DNA from: SLRI01 sp964402505
GTDB taxonomy: Bacteria; Pseudomonadota; Alphaproteobacteria; Geminicoccales; Geminicoccaceae
DNA length: 64,000 nucleotides
NCBI GenBank assembly: GCA_964402505.1
Contig: CAYOCP010000003.1
Coordinates: forward strand, 124,001 to 188,000
Reading direction: 5' to 3'
Made by a program: the position numbers and the translations under genes
The notes under the pieces: model-generated
What the model saw: the letters and a program-made list of their open reading frames with translations, nothing else
Told to the model about the DNA's origin: nothing
Databases searched by the model: none
Part shown: positions 39,991 to 48,412 of the stretch, in pieces
How positions within the stretch are numbered: position 1 is the first letter of the stretch
Layout: the number at the start of each line of letters is the position of its first letter

Positions 39991-41417
39991 GCGGGATCCG
40001 GCGGCACCCGGTCGAACCAGGGATGGGCGCGCTCGAGCTGGCCCGCGACGGCGAGCAGCAGATCCTCGCGGCCGAGCGCGGCGCCGAGCATGACGCCGAT
40101 CGGCAGGCCCTCCGCCGACCGCTCGAGCGGCAGGCTGATCGCCGGGCAGCCGGTCAGGTTGTAGAGCGGCGTGAACGGAATGAAGGTGGCGTTCAGCTCG
40201 AGGAACCGGTCGAGATCGGCCATGTCCTGGTCGATGAGGCCGAGCGGCGGCGGCGGCGTGCCGAGGGTCGGGCTCAGGATCAGGTCGCGGCTGGCGAAGA
40301 GCCGGCCGAGCTCGCGCGACATCCGCTGCGCCATGCCGATGGCCCCGGCATAGTCGGTCGCGGCGATGCGCCGGCCGCGCTCGGCGAGAAGCCGGGTGCA
40401 GGTCTCGACGGTCGTGGGATCCAGCGGCCGGCCGAGCGTTCGTGACCAGTCGTCGAGGTCGCGCGCGAGATTGACGGCGACGATGGTCCCCATCGTCCGG
40501 CCGAGAGGCTCCGCCTCGAGCGGCAGCGTCAGCGGCTCGATGACGTGCCCCAAAGCCTCGAGCTTGCGGGCCGCGGCCTCGGCCGCCGCGATGCAGGTGG
40601 CATCGACCGGAGCACCGCCCGGAAGCGAGGTCAAGAGGCCGACGCGCAAGCGTGCGGGTTCCTGCCCGGCTGCCTCGGCGAAGCTGCCGGTGATGCCCGG
40701 GCAGGCATAGGGATCGCCCGGCTCGGGGCCGGCTGTGGCGTCGAGGGCGATCGCCGTGTCGCGCACGCTCCGGCTGAGGACGTGGCCCGCCACCAGCCCG
40801 TTCCACCCTTCGCCCACCATGGGCCCGATGGGGTTGCGGGCCCGGCTCGGCTTGAGCCCGACGAGGCCGCAGGCCGACGCCGGAATGCGGATCGAGCCGC
40901 CGCCGTCGCTGCCGTGCGCCATCGGCACGATTCCCGAGGCCACCGCCACCGCCGCCCCGCCCGAGCTGCCCCCGGCGCTCCGGCCCGGATCCCAGGGATT
41001 GCGCGTCGGCCCGTGCCGCACCGGCTCGGTCGTCACGTTGACGCCGAATTCCGGTGACGCGGTCTTGCCGAAGACGACGAGCCCGGCGTCGCGCAGACGC
41101 CTCACATGCGTCGATTCGAAGGGGCAGTCGAACCGCTCGAAGAGACGGCTGCCATTGGTGAGGCGCGTGCCCGGCAGGAAAGCGAAGAGATCCTTGAGCA
41201 GGAAGGGCACGCCGGTGAAGGGTCCGGCCGGCAGGCCTTTTGCGATCTCGGCCCGGGCGAACGTCTCCTCGAGGAGGCTGAGCGGCCGCAGGGCCGGCTG
41301 CACGTCCGAAGCCCGGGCGAGGGCGAGCTCGAGAAGCGCCGAAGGCGTGATCTCGCCCTTGCGGACGAGGTCGGCGAGGGCCGTGGCGTCGTGCCGGCGA
41401 TACGCGGCGAAATCCAT
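39942..41417 (-). CDS. amidase signature family hydrolase
   Basis: This serine amidohydrolase has 491 residues; I chose the ATG at 41417 (MDFAAYRRHDATALADLV) over earlier codons without family similarity. The Ser-cisSer-Lys triad is visible: Lys75 in PFLLKDLFA, Ser151 in the GGSSGG loop, and the nucleophile Ser175 in HGSDGGGSIRIPAS. Length and layout match amidases acting on small amides or peptides; GatA function is unlikely without gatB/C. The C-terminal tail extends 49 bp into the convergent P450 coding region, so the last ~16 residues (PSRGRSRKGG) may be non-essential. Confidence 0.92.
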   Translation of the reverse strand: MDFAAYRRHDATALADLVRKGEITPSALLELALARASDVQPALRPLSLLEETFARAEIAKGLPAGPFTGVPFLLKDLFAFLPGTRLTNGSRLFERFDCPFESTHVRRLRDAGLVVFGKTASPEFGVNVTTEPVRHGPTRNPWDPGRSAGGSSGGAAVAVASGIVPMAHGSDGGGSIRIPASACGLVGLKPSRARNPIGPMVGEGWNGLVAGHVLSRSVRDTAIALDATAGPEPGDPYACPGITGSFAEAAGQEPARLRVGLLTSLPGGAPVDATCIAAAEAAARKLEALGHVIEPLTLPLEAEPLGRTMGTIVAVNLARDLDDWSRTLGRPLDPTTVETCTRLLAERGRRIAATDYAGAIGMAQRMSRELGRLFASRDLILSPTLGTPPPPLGLIDQDMADLDRFLELNATFIPFTPLYNLTGCPAISLPLERSAEGLPIGVMLGAALGREDLLLAVAGQLERAHPWFDRVPPDPAHPSRGRSRKGGDRSG

Positions 41418-41537
41418 GCTTCCTCCACTTCCCCTTGTCCGTTCATCGGGCGTTAACCTCGATGATCCAGTCTCGCGCGATCCGGTGCCCCTTGCCATGG
41501 GCCCCTTCCCGCAACAGCTTCGGAGGGCCGCTTTCCG

Positions 41538-41954
41538 ATGCCCCACTTCACGACGATGAAGGCCCGCGGCGTGGGCCTTGTCGAGGTTTTTCAGGATCCG
41601 TCGTCACGGGAATGGCGCGATCTCCTGCGCATTGCCGATCCGGTCGACGGCATCAGGGCCTATGTGGTGCAGGACCACCTCTACGCCTGGGGCTCCCTGC
41701 CCCTGCACCGGGATCTCAGGCCCTGGCTCGTGCCGGCGATCGCCGCCGCCCCAACTGCCCTTTGGATGGGCGTGCAGATCGCCCCCCGCCTCGCCACCGT
41801 GACGCTGACCGAAGCGACCGATGCCACGGGCGTGCCCTGCGACATGGAGGATGCGGGGCTCGCCCTCGAGCGCTCGCTGCCCTTGCGCCGGCTCCTCGGA
41901 AGCGCCTTCATCGTTCGCCGCATCGCGCGGGGCGAGCTCATGGCCTCGACCTGA
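41538..41954 (+). CDS. conserved-looking hypothetical protein, 138 residues
   Basis: This frame begins at the ATG at 41538 with CGGAGGG upstream and good GC-rich codon use. The protein (PHFTTMKARGVGLVEVFQD) has no signal peptide, membrane helix or metal-binding motif. The middle shows VVQDHLYAWGSLPLHRDLRPWLVPAIAAAP and a beta-rich ATVTLTEATD section. I do not recognise a domain. It lies divergent to the amidase (121 bp between starts) and 74 bp before the nitroreductase gene. Confidence 0.6.
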   Translation: MPHFTTMKARGVGLVEVFQDPSSREWRDLLRIADPVDGIRAYVVQDHLYAWGSLPLHRDLRPWLVPAIAAAPTALWMGVQIAPRLATVTLTEATDATGVPCDMEDAGLALERSLPLRRLLGSAFIVRRIARGELMAST

Positions 41955-42028
41955 GGCGCAAAATGCCCGAGACTGGGGGCGATCGGACGCCGGCGGCGCG
42001 GCCCTGACCCGTCCCGGGAGGCGAGGCA

Positions 42029-42694
42029 ATGGATTCCGTTCCCCTCGAGGACTATCGGCCGCTGCCGGAAGCGGAGATGGTGGCGCGTGCCGAACGTTTC
42101 GCGGCCCGGCTCGGGCAGCGGCGCACGGTGCGCGACTTCGCCGTGGAGCCCGTCCCGGAGGCGGTGCCGCTGGCCGCGATCCGGGCGGCGGCCACGGCAC
42201 CCTCGGGCGCCAACCAGCAACCCTGGCATTTCTGCCTGATCGGGCGGGGGCCGTTGCGCGCCGAGCTGCGCGCCGCGGCGGAGGCGGAGGAGCGCGCCTT
42301 CTACGCGGAGCGCGCCGGGTCGGAATGGCTCGAGGCGCTGGCCCCGCTCGGCACGGACTGGCGAAAGCCCTTCCTCGAGACGGCACCCTGGCTGATCGCC
42401 GTCTTCGCCGAGCGCCACGGGATCGCCGCCGACGGCCGGCGACGCAAGCACTACTATGTCGGCGAATCGGTGGGCATCGCCACCGGCTTCCTGCTGGCGA
42501 CGCTGCACGAGGCGGGCCTCGTCACCCTCACCCACACGCCCTCGCCCATGGGCTTTCTCAACCGCCTGTGCGGCCGGCCGGAGCAAGAGAAGCCGTTCGT
42601 CCTGATCGTTCTGGGCTACCCGTCCCCGGATGCGCGGACACCGGCGGCGGCGCGGATCAAGAGGCCGCTCGAGCGGGTGGTCAGCCGCAAGTGA
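42029..42694 (+). CDS. nitroreductase family oxidoreductase (FMN, iodotyrosine-deiodinase-like)
   Basis: This 221-residue protein has the nitroreductase fold: RRTVRDFAVEPVP carries the FMN-binding Arg-Arg/Ser element, APSGANQQPWHFCLI is the conserved FMN loop, and GESVGIATGFLLATLHEAGLVTLTHTPSPMGFLN is the second FMN region. The SGANQQPW and THTPSPM signatures match the branch that includes iodotyrosine deiodinase-like reductases. The N-terminal lead (DYRPLPEAEM) also fits that branch. The physiological substrate is unknown. It probably shares a transcript with the TusA-like gene 46 bp downstream. Confidence 0.9.
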   Translation: MDSVPLEDYRPLPEAEMVARAERFAARLGQRRTVRDFAVEPVPEAVPLAAIRAAATAPSGANQQPWHFCLIGRGPLRAELRAAAEAEERAFYAERAGSEWLEALAPLGTDWRKPFLETAPWLIAVFAERHGIAADGRRRKHYYVGESVGIATGFLLATLHEAGLVTLTHTPSPMGFLNRLCGRPEQEKPFVLIVLGYPSPDARTPAAARIKRPLERVVSRK

Positions 42695-42740
42695 GCGGTC
42701 GAGGCTTGCTCCTTCGGCCGATTGCCGGTTTCATGGCGGC

Positions 42741-43001
42741 ATGAAGGATGCGCCGCCTGAGGCCAACGCCGTCCTCGTCGATGCGCGCGGCCTGAACTGC
42801 CCGCTGCCGCTGCTCGAGGCCCGGCGCGCGCTCGCCCTGCTGCCGGGCGGTGCCACCATCGTGGTGCTCGCCACGGACCCGGCGGCACCCAATGATTTCA
42901 TCGAGTTCGCCGAGGCCACCGGCCACGAGCTCGCCGAGGTCGTGGAGCAGGCCGGGACGTTTCGATTGACCGTGGTCAAGCGCGCGTCCCGAGACGGTTA
43001 G
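42741..43001 (+). CDS. TusA-family sulfurtransferase
   Basis: This 86-residue protein has the TusA/SirA signature: an opening strand VLVDARGLNCPLPLLEARRAL with the active Cys20 in the CPxP motif and a second half with ATDPAAPNDFIEFAEATGHEL. Such proteins carry persulfide sulfur for tRNA thiolation, molybdenum cofactor synthesis or sulfur oxidation. The ATG at 42741 gives the normal length; the frame upstream to 42630 overlaps the nitroreductase gene. No other sulfur-relay genes are in the window. Confidence 0.92.
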   Translation: MKDAPPEANAVLVDARGLNCPLPLLEARRALALLPGGATIVVLATDPAAPNDFIEFAEATGHELAEVVEQAGTFRLTVVKRASRDG

Positions 43002-43090
43002 CCCGGGCCACTCGCGACGCTATATGGTAGAAGGGATGGGCATCATCCGGTCGGCCGGGAGAGCGGTCGACCGGGCAGGAGGAGCGAGCG

Positions 43091-43372
43091 ATGACGAAGA
43101 CCATCGACTTCGAGGCGGCCTTGCGCGATCCGGCGGCGCATTTCAGCGATCCGGAATCGGTCACATCGGCGCCCGGCCTCGACAAGGAGCAGAAGATCGC
43201 GATCCTGCGGCAATGGGCGTATGACGAGAACGAGATCGCGGTGGCCCAGGAGGAGGGCATGGCGGGCACGGGCGAGCCGCTCCTGCGCCGCATCGCCGTG
43301 GTGCTGGCCGAGCTCGACCCCACCGGCGAAAGCCTGGGCTCGACCAAGCACAAGGTGCGGCCGACGCATTGA
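43091..43372 (+). CDS. conserved hypothetical small protein
   Basis: This 93-residue acidic protein starts with ATG at 43091 (AGGAGCGAGCG upstream). It reads TKTIDFEAALRDPAAHFSDPESV, then LDKEQKIAILRQWAYDENEIAVAQEEGM and PLLRRIAVVLAELD. This helical layout, with the KIAILRQWxYDExEI motif, recurs as an uncharacterised small protein in many alphaproteobacteria as far as I recall. No membrane or signal segment is present. Function is unknown. Confidence 0.75.
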   Translation: MTKTIDFEAALRDPAAHFSDPESVTSAPGLDKEQKIAILRQWAYDENEIAVAQEEGMAGTGEPLLRRIAVVLAELDPTGESLGSTKHKVRPTH

Positions 43373-43579
43373 GACGCGGCTTCAAGACGCCGGCCGGCTT
43401 CGGGGTCCGGGACGGCATCATGCGCCCGCCAGGGTCGTCGTGACCACCGGCGGGGTCGCGGTTCCGGTGCGGCAGGGGGCGGTGCCGGAGCCCGCTGAGC
43501 GAGGCCGGCCCCGGCGCGGGCCCGGCCACCACGCCATCCGATCCGGGCGCGAGGGCCGGAGCTGATCCGGCAGGCGGGC

Positions 43580-44266
43580 TTGCTGCCGATCAAGGATCTC
43601 AACCCGGCGGCGCGCACGCCCGTCGTGGCGCACCTCATCCTGGCGCTCTGCATCCTGGCCTATCTCTGGCAGATCGGAAAGGGGGGCGGTGTCGATCGCT
43701 CCGCCTTCAGCCTCGGCCTGATCCCGGCCGTTGTCACCGGCCGCGCCGTCCTGGCGCCGGAGCTCCACCTGGTGCAGCCCTGGGCCACCCTCGTCACCTC
43801 CATGTTCCTGCATGGCGGCCTGCTCCATCTCGCCTCCAACCTGCTCTACCTCTGGATTTTCGCGGGCAATGTCGAGGATCGCCTCGGCCACGTCCGCTTC
43901 GCCCTCCTCTACCTCGCCGCCGGCCTCGCCGCGGCGGGCCTGCAGATCCTGCCCGACCCCCGCTCGACCCTGCCGATGATCGGTGCATCGGGCGCCATCT
44001 CGGGCGTGCTCGGCGCCTATTTCATGCTCTTCCCGAGAGCCAGGGTCGTCGTCTTCATTCCCATCAGCTTCATGCTGCTGCACGAGATCCGCGCCGCCTG
44101 GCTGCTCGCGATCTGGTTCGTCTTCCAGCTGTGGAGCGCCTTCACGGCACCGGCCGGCGCCGGCGTGGCGTGGTGGGCGCATGTCGGCGGCTTCGTCGCC
44201 GGTGCTTTGCTGGTGATGCCGCTCAGCCACCGCCGCCTCTGGCGCGGACGCGGCCCCTGGGGGTGA
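43580..44266 (+). CDS. rhomboid family intramembrane serine protease
   Basis: This six-helix membrane protease cleaves substrates inside or next to the membrane. The 228-residue protein starts with TTG at 43580 and has the N-terminal LPIKDLNPAARTPVV typical of the short bacterial rhomboid class. Membrane helices include HLILALCILAYLWQI, LHGGLLHLASNLLYLWIFAG, and MLLHEIRAAWLLAIWFVFQLW. Catalytic Ser137 sits in IGASGAISGVLGAYF and catalytic His201 in WWAHVGGFVAGAL. No substrate or partner gene is adjacent. Confidence 0.93.
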   Translation: MLPIKDLNPAARTPVVAHLILALCILAYLWQIGKGGGVDRSAFSLGLIPAVVTGRAVLAPELHLVQPWATLVTSMFLHGGLLHLASNLLYLWIFAGNVEDRLGHVRFALLYLAAGLAAAGLQILPDPRSTLPMIGASGAISGVLGAYFMLFPRARVVVFIPISFMLLHEIRAAWLLAIWFVFQLWSAFTAPAGAGVAWWAHVGGFVAGALLVMPLSHRRLWRGRGPWG

Positions 44267-44522
44267 CGGAGAACGGCTCGCGCGACAACGCCTAAAATCC
44301 CGCACAATTTACTTCTAAAATACTCTTCGAAAAAAACTAAAAAAAACGAAAAGAAAGAAATTGTTTAGACTAGAAACGAAATGAATCCGAAACGATACTT
44401 CTTGCCTCGCGATGGTAACGTTAATATTTCTGGCACCGCCAAGAGCGATAGTTCGCAATTCAACAGGCTTCCGTGATCTCCGTGAATGCAGCGTGAGATT
44501 CGGGTCGCAGGAGGGTGAGACC
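44267..44522 (+). promoter_or_regulatory. AT-rich leader/promoter region of rpfF
   Basis: This 256-bp gap drops to strongly AT-rich sequence between about 44290 and 44400, including a run of A's near 44328-44350, unlike all surrounding DNA. It ends in a clear Shine-Dalgarno (GGAGG) before the rpfF ATG at 44523. I cannot pin down -35/-10 boxes with confidence. A curved A-tract promoter or a binding site for a nucleoid protein is plausible. Confidence 0.4.
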
Positions 44523-45479
44523 ATGGCTTTATCGCATCAGTTCGTTCGTGGGCTGCAGGATGCGGTCAACGACAATTTCGACCTCTTGCCGTCCGAGCTG
44601 CGCCGTTCGGCGGCACCGGTGGTGGCGTTGCGCCGCCCCTCGCTCGAGGTCGAGCTGCCGACGCTGACCACCCGGCTCGAAGCCGAATCCGGCATTCTCT
44701 GGGCGCGCATGAAGCACCAGGACCGTGCCTGCTACACCCCGTCCCTGGTCGCCGATTCGCGCAGCTTCCAGGTCTACCTGCGCGAGCAGTGCGCCCATCT
44801 CAGCCCGGCCGAGATGCCGTTTCGCTATCTCGTCTGGACCTCGGAGGCGAAGGGGGCCTTCAGCCTCGGCGGCGATCTCGCCTTTTTCACGGCGTGCGTG
44901 CGCGGCGGCGACGAGCGCGCCTTGCGCGAGTACGCGCATCGCTGCATCGACGTGCTGCACGACAACTACAACGCCCTGGACCTGCCGGTCCTCACCGTGG
45001 CGCTGGTCACGGGTGACGCCATCGGCGGCGGCCTCGAATCGATGATCACCAACGACATCGTGGTGGCCGAGCGGGGGGCCAAGTTCGGCCTGCCGGAGAT
45101 CCTCTTCAATCTCTTTCCCGGCATGGGCGGGTACTCCTACCTCGTTCGCAAGATCGGCGAGAAGGCGGCGCGCGCCTTCATCGAGGACGGCCGGTCCAGG
45201 AGCGCCGAGGAGATGCTGGAGCAGGGCCTGGTCGACGTGCTGGCCGAGCCCGGCCAGGGCGAGGCGGCGCTGCGCGCGCATCTCGGCAGCCACAGCGGCC
45301 GCTTCACCATGCTGCGCACCATCCGCCGCGCCTGCAAGCGGGTCGATCCGGTGCAGAAGGCGGAGCTCATGGACATCGTCGACCTCTGGGTCGAGCTCGC
45401 CATGCAGCTCGGCGCCGACGATCTCAGGCGCATGGATTGCCTCGCCCGCGTGCAGGAGAAGAAGCGGGTCCGCCTCTGA
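44523..45479 (+). CDS. rpfF: RpfF-type DSF synthase (crotonase superfamily)
   Basis: RpfF makes cis-2-unsaturated fatty acid signals (DSF family) by acting on acyl-ACP as both thioesterase and dehydratase. The 318-residue protein starts with ATG at 44523. It shows the crotonase core specific to RpfF: FSLGGDLAFFTACV (oxyanion loop), LVTGDAIGGGLESMITND with Glu172, and GAKFGLPEILFNLFPGMGGYSYL with Glu192. The two catalytic Glu are spaced exactly as in Xanthomonas RpfF (Glu141/Glu161). The C-terminal region continues with DVLAEPGQGE as in RpfF. It faces an RpfC-like kinase gene across 172 bp. An ordinary enoyl-CoA hydratase is much less likely. Confidence 0.9.
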   Translation: MALSHQFVRGLQDAVNDNFDLLPSELRRSAAPVVALRRPSLEVELPTLTTRLEAESGILWARMKHQDRACYTPSLVADSRSFQVYLREQCAHLSPAEMPFRYLVWTSEAKGAFSLGGDLAFFTACVRGGDERALREYAHRCIDVLHDNYNALDLPVLTVALVTGDAIGGGLESMITNDIVVAERGAKFGLPEILFNLFPGMGGYSYLVRKIGEKAARAFIEDGRSRSAEEMLEQGLVDVLAEPGQGEAALRAHLGSHSGRFTMLRTIRRACKRVDPVQKAELMDIVDLWVELAMQLGADDLRRMDCLARVQEKKRVRL

Positions 45480-45510
45480 GCGGAGGGCGGACCTGCCCGA
45501 GCCGTGCCTA

Positions 45511-45527
45511 TGCCGGCACCGCCGGCA
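45511..45527. terminator. GC hairpin between rpfF and the convergent rpfC-like gene
   Basis: TGCCGGC-ACC-GCCGGCA forms a 7-bp perfect stem with a 3-base loop, 31 bp after the rpfF stop in the convergent gap. No T-run follows. It may limit read-through into the opposing gene. Confidence 0.35.
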
Positions 45528-45651
45528 CCACAGCAGCCTTGATGGAGGCCGGTCATGCCGGCACAGACCTTCGCCATCGCGTCGGAACGCCTCTTCGGGA
45601 TGGGCCTGGACCTGGCCCTCGGGCAACTGGTGAACGCGGTGCTGCCGGGTG

Positions 45652-48276
45652 CTAGCCGCTTCCTCGACGCGCCGACGGCGCTTCACGGGCTCGCTCTTTA
45701 CATTGCAGCAGCGCTTCTCGGGCCCGCTCGATCTCTTCTCGAAGCAGCGCCAGGTCGCCGTTCGCCCGCATCAGGAGCGCATGGTCGTCGAGGTGCCGCA
45801 GGCCGACGCAGAACTCGAACACCGCCTGCGCGCCGATATGCGCCGAGCTGCTCTTCAGGGCATGAGCGGCATCCCGGAACGCCCGGGCGTCGCCGCGACC
45901 CACGGCCTCGTGCAGCTCCTTCTCCAGTTGCGTCACATCGAGCAGATAGTCGTCGACCACCTGCGCGAAGAAGCCGTCCCCCGCATCGAGCTCGAGGAGC
46001 GTTTCGACCTTGCGCCGATCGAGCACACCCGATTCCACCTTCGGTGCGGGCTGCGGGAACAGCTCGGGCGCCACGTCGACCGGCGATCGCCCCGCCGCCC
46101 GGGCCAGGGCCGCGCGTTCGCCGGCCGCGGCGATCGGTATGACCGTGGGAGGCGGGGCATCGGTCGGGGTGGGCGGCTCGATCCGCTGCCTCGGCCGGCC
46201 GCCCAGCCTGTCGATCGTCGCGAGCATCCGGCCCGTGTCGATCGGCTTGGTGAGGTAGGCGGAGAAGCCCAGCGTCATGGCTTCCTCCCGCGTTTCGGCC
46301 GTGGCATCGGCGGTGAGGGCCACGATGGGGGGCAGATCGGCGATCGGCAGCATGAAGCGCAGCATCTTCAGCGTGTCGAAGCCGCTCATGCCCGGCATGT
46401 TGAGGTCGAGCAGCACGATGTCGAAGGCACCCGCCTCCATCAGCTCGACGCATTCCTCGCCGCTGTCGGCGAAGCTCACCCTGTGGCCGGCATGCTCGAG
46501 GATCTTGCCGATCACATGCTGGTTGGTGCGGTTGTCCTCGACCAGCAGCACGTTCGCCGATGCGCGTGCCCGCAGGCTCTCCGACCCGCTGCTGGGCTGC
46601 GGCTGGCCGTCGTCGACGAGAGCCGCGCGCAAGGCGCGGGCCAGCACCGTTTCGCCATCGCCCACCGCGAGGTCGGCCAGGCTGGCCGCGAGGTGCTGGT
46701 GCCGCTGCTCCAGGAGGGTGAGGATGTCGACCGGCTCGTTCGGATGGCGGAGGTCGAGCGCTTCGGCGAGCGCTTCGACGTCGATCGGCGGATCGGCGTC
46801 GACCACGAGCATGGCCGTCCTGGCACCGCTCGAGACGGCCTGATCGAGGGCGCTCTGGATGTCCGGCTCGGCAAGGGCGGTGATGGCGAGGCTTTCGAGC
46901 CTCGTCATGGCCCGGTCGATGGCGGCGTCGTCGCCGATGGCGACGACGAGGGCACCCGGGCCCGGCTCGCCGCCTTTCGCCCCGGCCTCTCCGGCGGCCG
47001 GGTCGCGGCGCATCGCCATCTCGACCCAGAAGCTGGATCCCTGGCCGGGTGCGCTGACCACGCCGATCCTGCCCTGCATGAGCTCGGTCAGCTCCCGGGC
47101 GATGGAGAGCCCGAGCCCGGTGCCGCCGAACCTTCGGGCGGTGTCGCCCTCGGCCTGGCCGAAGCTCTGGAAGATCCGATCCTGGGCCTCGGCGGCGATG
47201 CCGATGCCGGTGTCGTGCACCTCGAAGCGCAGGCGCGGCCTCTCCGGCTCGCCGCCGAGCAGGCGGACATCGAGCAGCACGCCGCCCTCGGAGGTGAACT
47301 TGATCGCGTTGGCGGTGAGGTTGACGAGAATCTGGTGGAGGGGCCCGCGGCCGCCGATCAGCCCCGGCGGAATGTGCGGGTCGATGCGCAGCCGCAGGTA
47401 GAGCCCCTTCGCCTGGGCCTCGCGAAAGAGCATGCGGCGCAGGGCGCGGAGCTGGCGGTGCAGGTCGAACGGCTCCTCGTCGATGACGAAGCGGCCGGCC
47501 TCGATCTTGGCGATGTCGAGCACGTCGTTGACGAGCGCGAGCAGGCTGTGCGCGGCGCTGCGCGTGGTCGCCACCATGTCCTGCTGCTCCGCGTCGAGCG
47601 GGGTGGTGCGCAAAAGGTCGGTCATGCCGATCACCGCATTGAGCGGGGTGCGGAACTCGTGGCTCATCGTGGCGAGGAAGCGGCTCTTCGCCCGGCTCGC
47701 ATCCTCGGCCCGGTGCACGGCACCCTCGAGCTTGCCGAGGAGGACGGCGAAGTAGGCCGGCAGCAGGACGAGCGAGAGCACGAGGCCGATGTCGAGCACG
47801 GCGAGGCCGCGCCAGGCCGGCGAGAGGACGATGACGACGATGAAGAGCGCCGTGCTCAGCACCGCCGAGATCGCGAGGTAGAGCCGGCCGTAGCGGAAGC
47901 CGTGGCCGAGGATCGACCAGAGCAGCAGCGGGAAGAACAGCATGGCCGCCTCGCCGCCGGCGAGCATGGCGCCGTTTACGCCGATCGCATCGGTGACGAT
48001 GCCGCAGAGCCGCCGGCCCGGGCTTCTTCGCGGCCGGGCCAGGAGATGGGCGAGCAAGGCGAGGGAGGCGGTCGCCGCGAAGCCGTAGATCAGGGCGCTG
48101 TCACGGATGATCCGGGCCGCGTTCTCGCCGCCGTGATCGGCCGAGACGATGTAGAGGAACATGACGGCGGTGATGACGATGCGGATCACGATCTGCTCGT
48201 GCTCGCTGTCGACGCGCTCCACGAGCCGGCGATGCAGCCGCCGCCAGGCTTCGCGCAACTCGCTGGCCAGACTCAT
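45652..48276 (-). CDS. rpfC: RpfC-like hybrid sensor histidine kinase (DSF sensor)
   Basis: This 874-residue protein has the RpfC domain order. A short cytoplasmic lead contains the RpfC-type DSEHEQ motif and a membrane module of about five helices follows (residues 31-180). HisKA has phospho-His206 (SHEFRTPLNAVIG); the ATPase domain has NAIKF, DTGIGI and GGTGLGLSIA. A degenerate receiver-like region spans about 440-560. A true receiver has Asp624 (VLLDLNMPGMSG) and Lys677. The C-terminal HPt domain has His805 (AAHALKSSSAHIG). In Xanthomonas RpfC senses DSF and phosphorylates RpfG. Here the likely target is the receiver-EAL protein encoded 136 bp upstream on the same strand. Confidence 0.85.
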   Translation of the reverse strand: MSLASELREAWRRLHRRLVERVDSEHEQIVIRIVITAVMFLYIVSADHGGENAARIIRDSALIYGFAATASLALLAHLLARPRRSPGRRLCGIVTDAIGVNGAMLAGGEAAMLFFPLLLWSILGHGFRYGRLYLAISAVLSTALFIVVIVLSPAWRGLAVLDIGLVLSLVLLPAYFAVLLGKLEGAVHRAEDASRAKSRFLATMSHEFRTPLNAVIGMTDLLRTTPLDAEQQDMVATTRSAAHSLLALVNDVLDIAKIEAGRFVIDEEPFDLHRQLRALRRMLFREAQAKGLYLRLRIDPHIPPGLIGGRGPLHQILVNLTANAIKFTSEGGVLLDVRLLGGEPERPRLRFEVHDTGIGIAAEAQDRIFQSFGQAEGDTARRFGGTGLGLSIARELTELMQGRIGVVSAPGQGSSFWVEMAMRRDPAAGEAGAKGGEPGPGALVVAIGDDAAIDRAMTRLESLAITALAEPDIQSALDQAVSSGARTAMLVVDADPPIDVEALAEALDLRHPNEPVDILTLLEQRHQHLAASLADLAVGDGETVLARALRAALVDDGQPQPSSGSESLRARASANVLLVEDNRTNQHVIGKILEHAGHRVSFADSGEECVELMEAGAFDIVLLDLNMPGMSGFDTLKMLRFMLPIADLPPIVALTADATAETREEAMTLGFSAYLTKPIDTGRMLATIDRLGGRPRQRIEPPTPTDAPPPTVIPIAAAGERAALARAAGRSPVDVAPELFPQPAPKVESGVLDRRKVETLLELDAGDGFFAQVVDDYLLDVTQLEKELHEAVGRGDARAFRDAAHALKSSSAHIGAQAVFEFCVGLRHLDDHALLMRANGDLALLREEIERAREALLQCKERAREAPSARRGSG

Positions 48277-48412
48277 GCCTCGCTCATCCGCAGCAGGTCG
48301 GACGCCGTTCCGAAGCGACGGTCGCCGCGCTCAAGAACGGTCGGGCGGTGCCGAGGACCGTCCCATGCGAACGGCACCGCTCAGGGCCACGACCGACAGG
48401 CCGCTTCGGCCG

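Noticed and set aside
44315..44524. 69-codon minus-strand frame in the rpfF leader
   Set aside because: Phe-rich end comes from the A-tract; no ribosome site or family. It overlaps the rpfF start.
45555..46142. Plus-strand frame after rpfF
   Set aside because: Overlaps the RpfC-like gene by almost 500 bp; beyond the first 30 codons it is clear shadow sequence.
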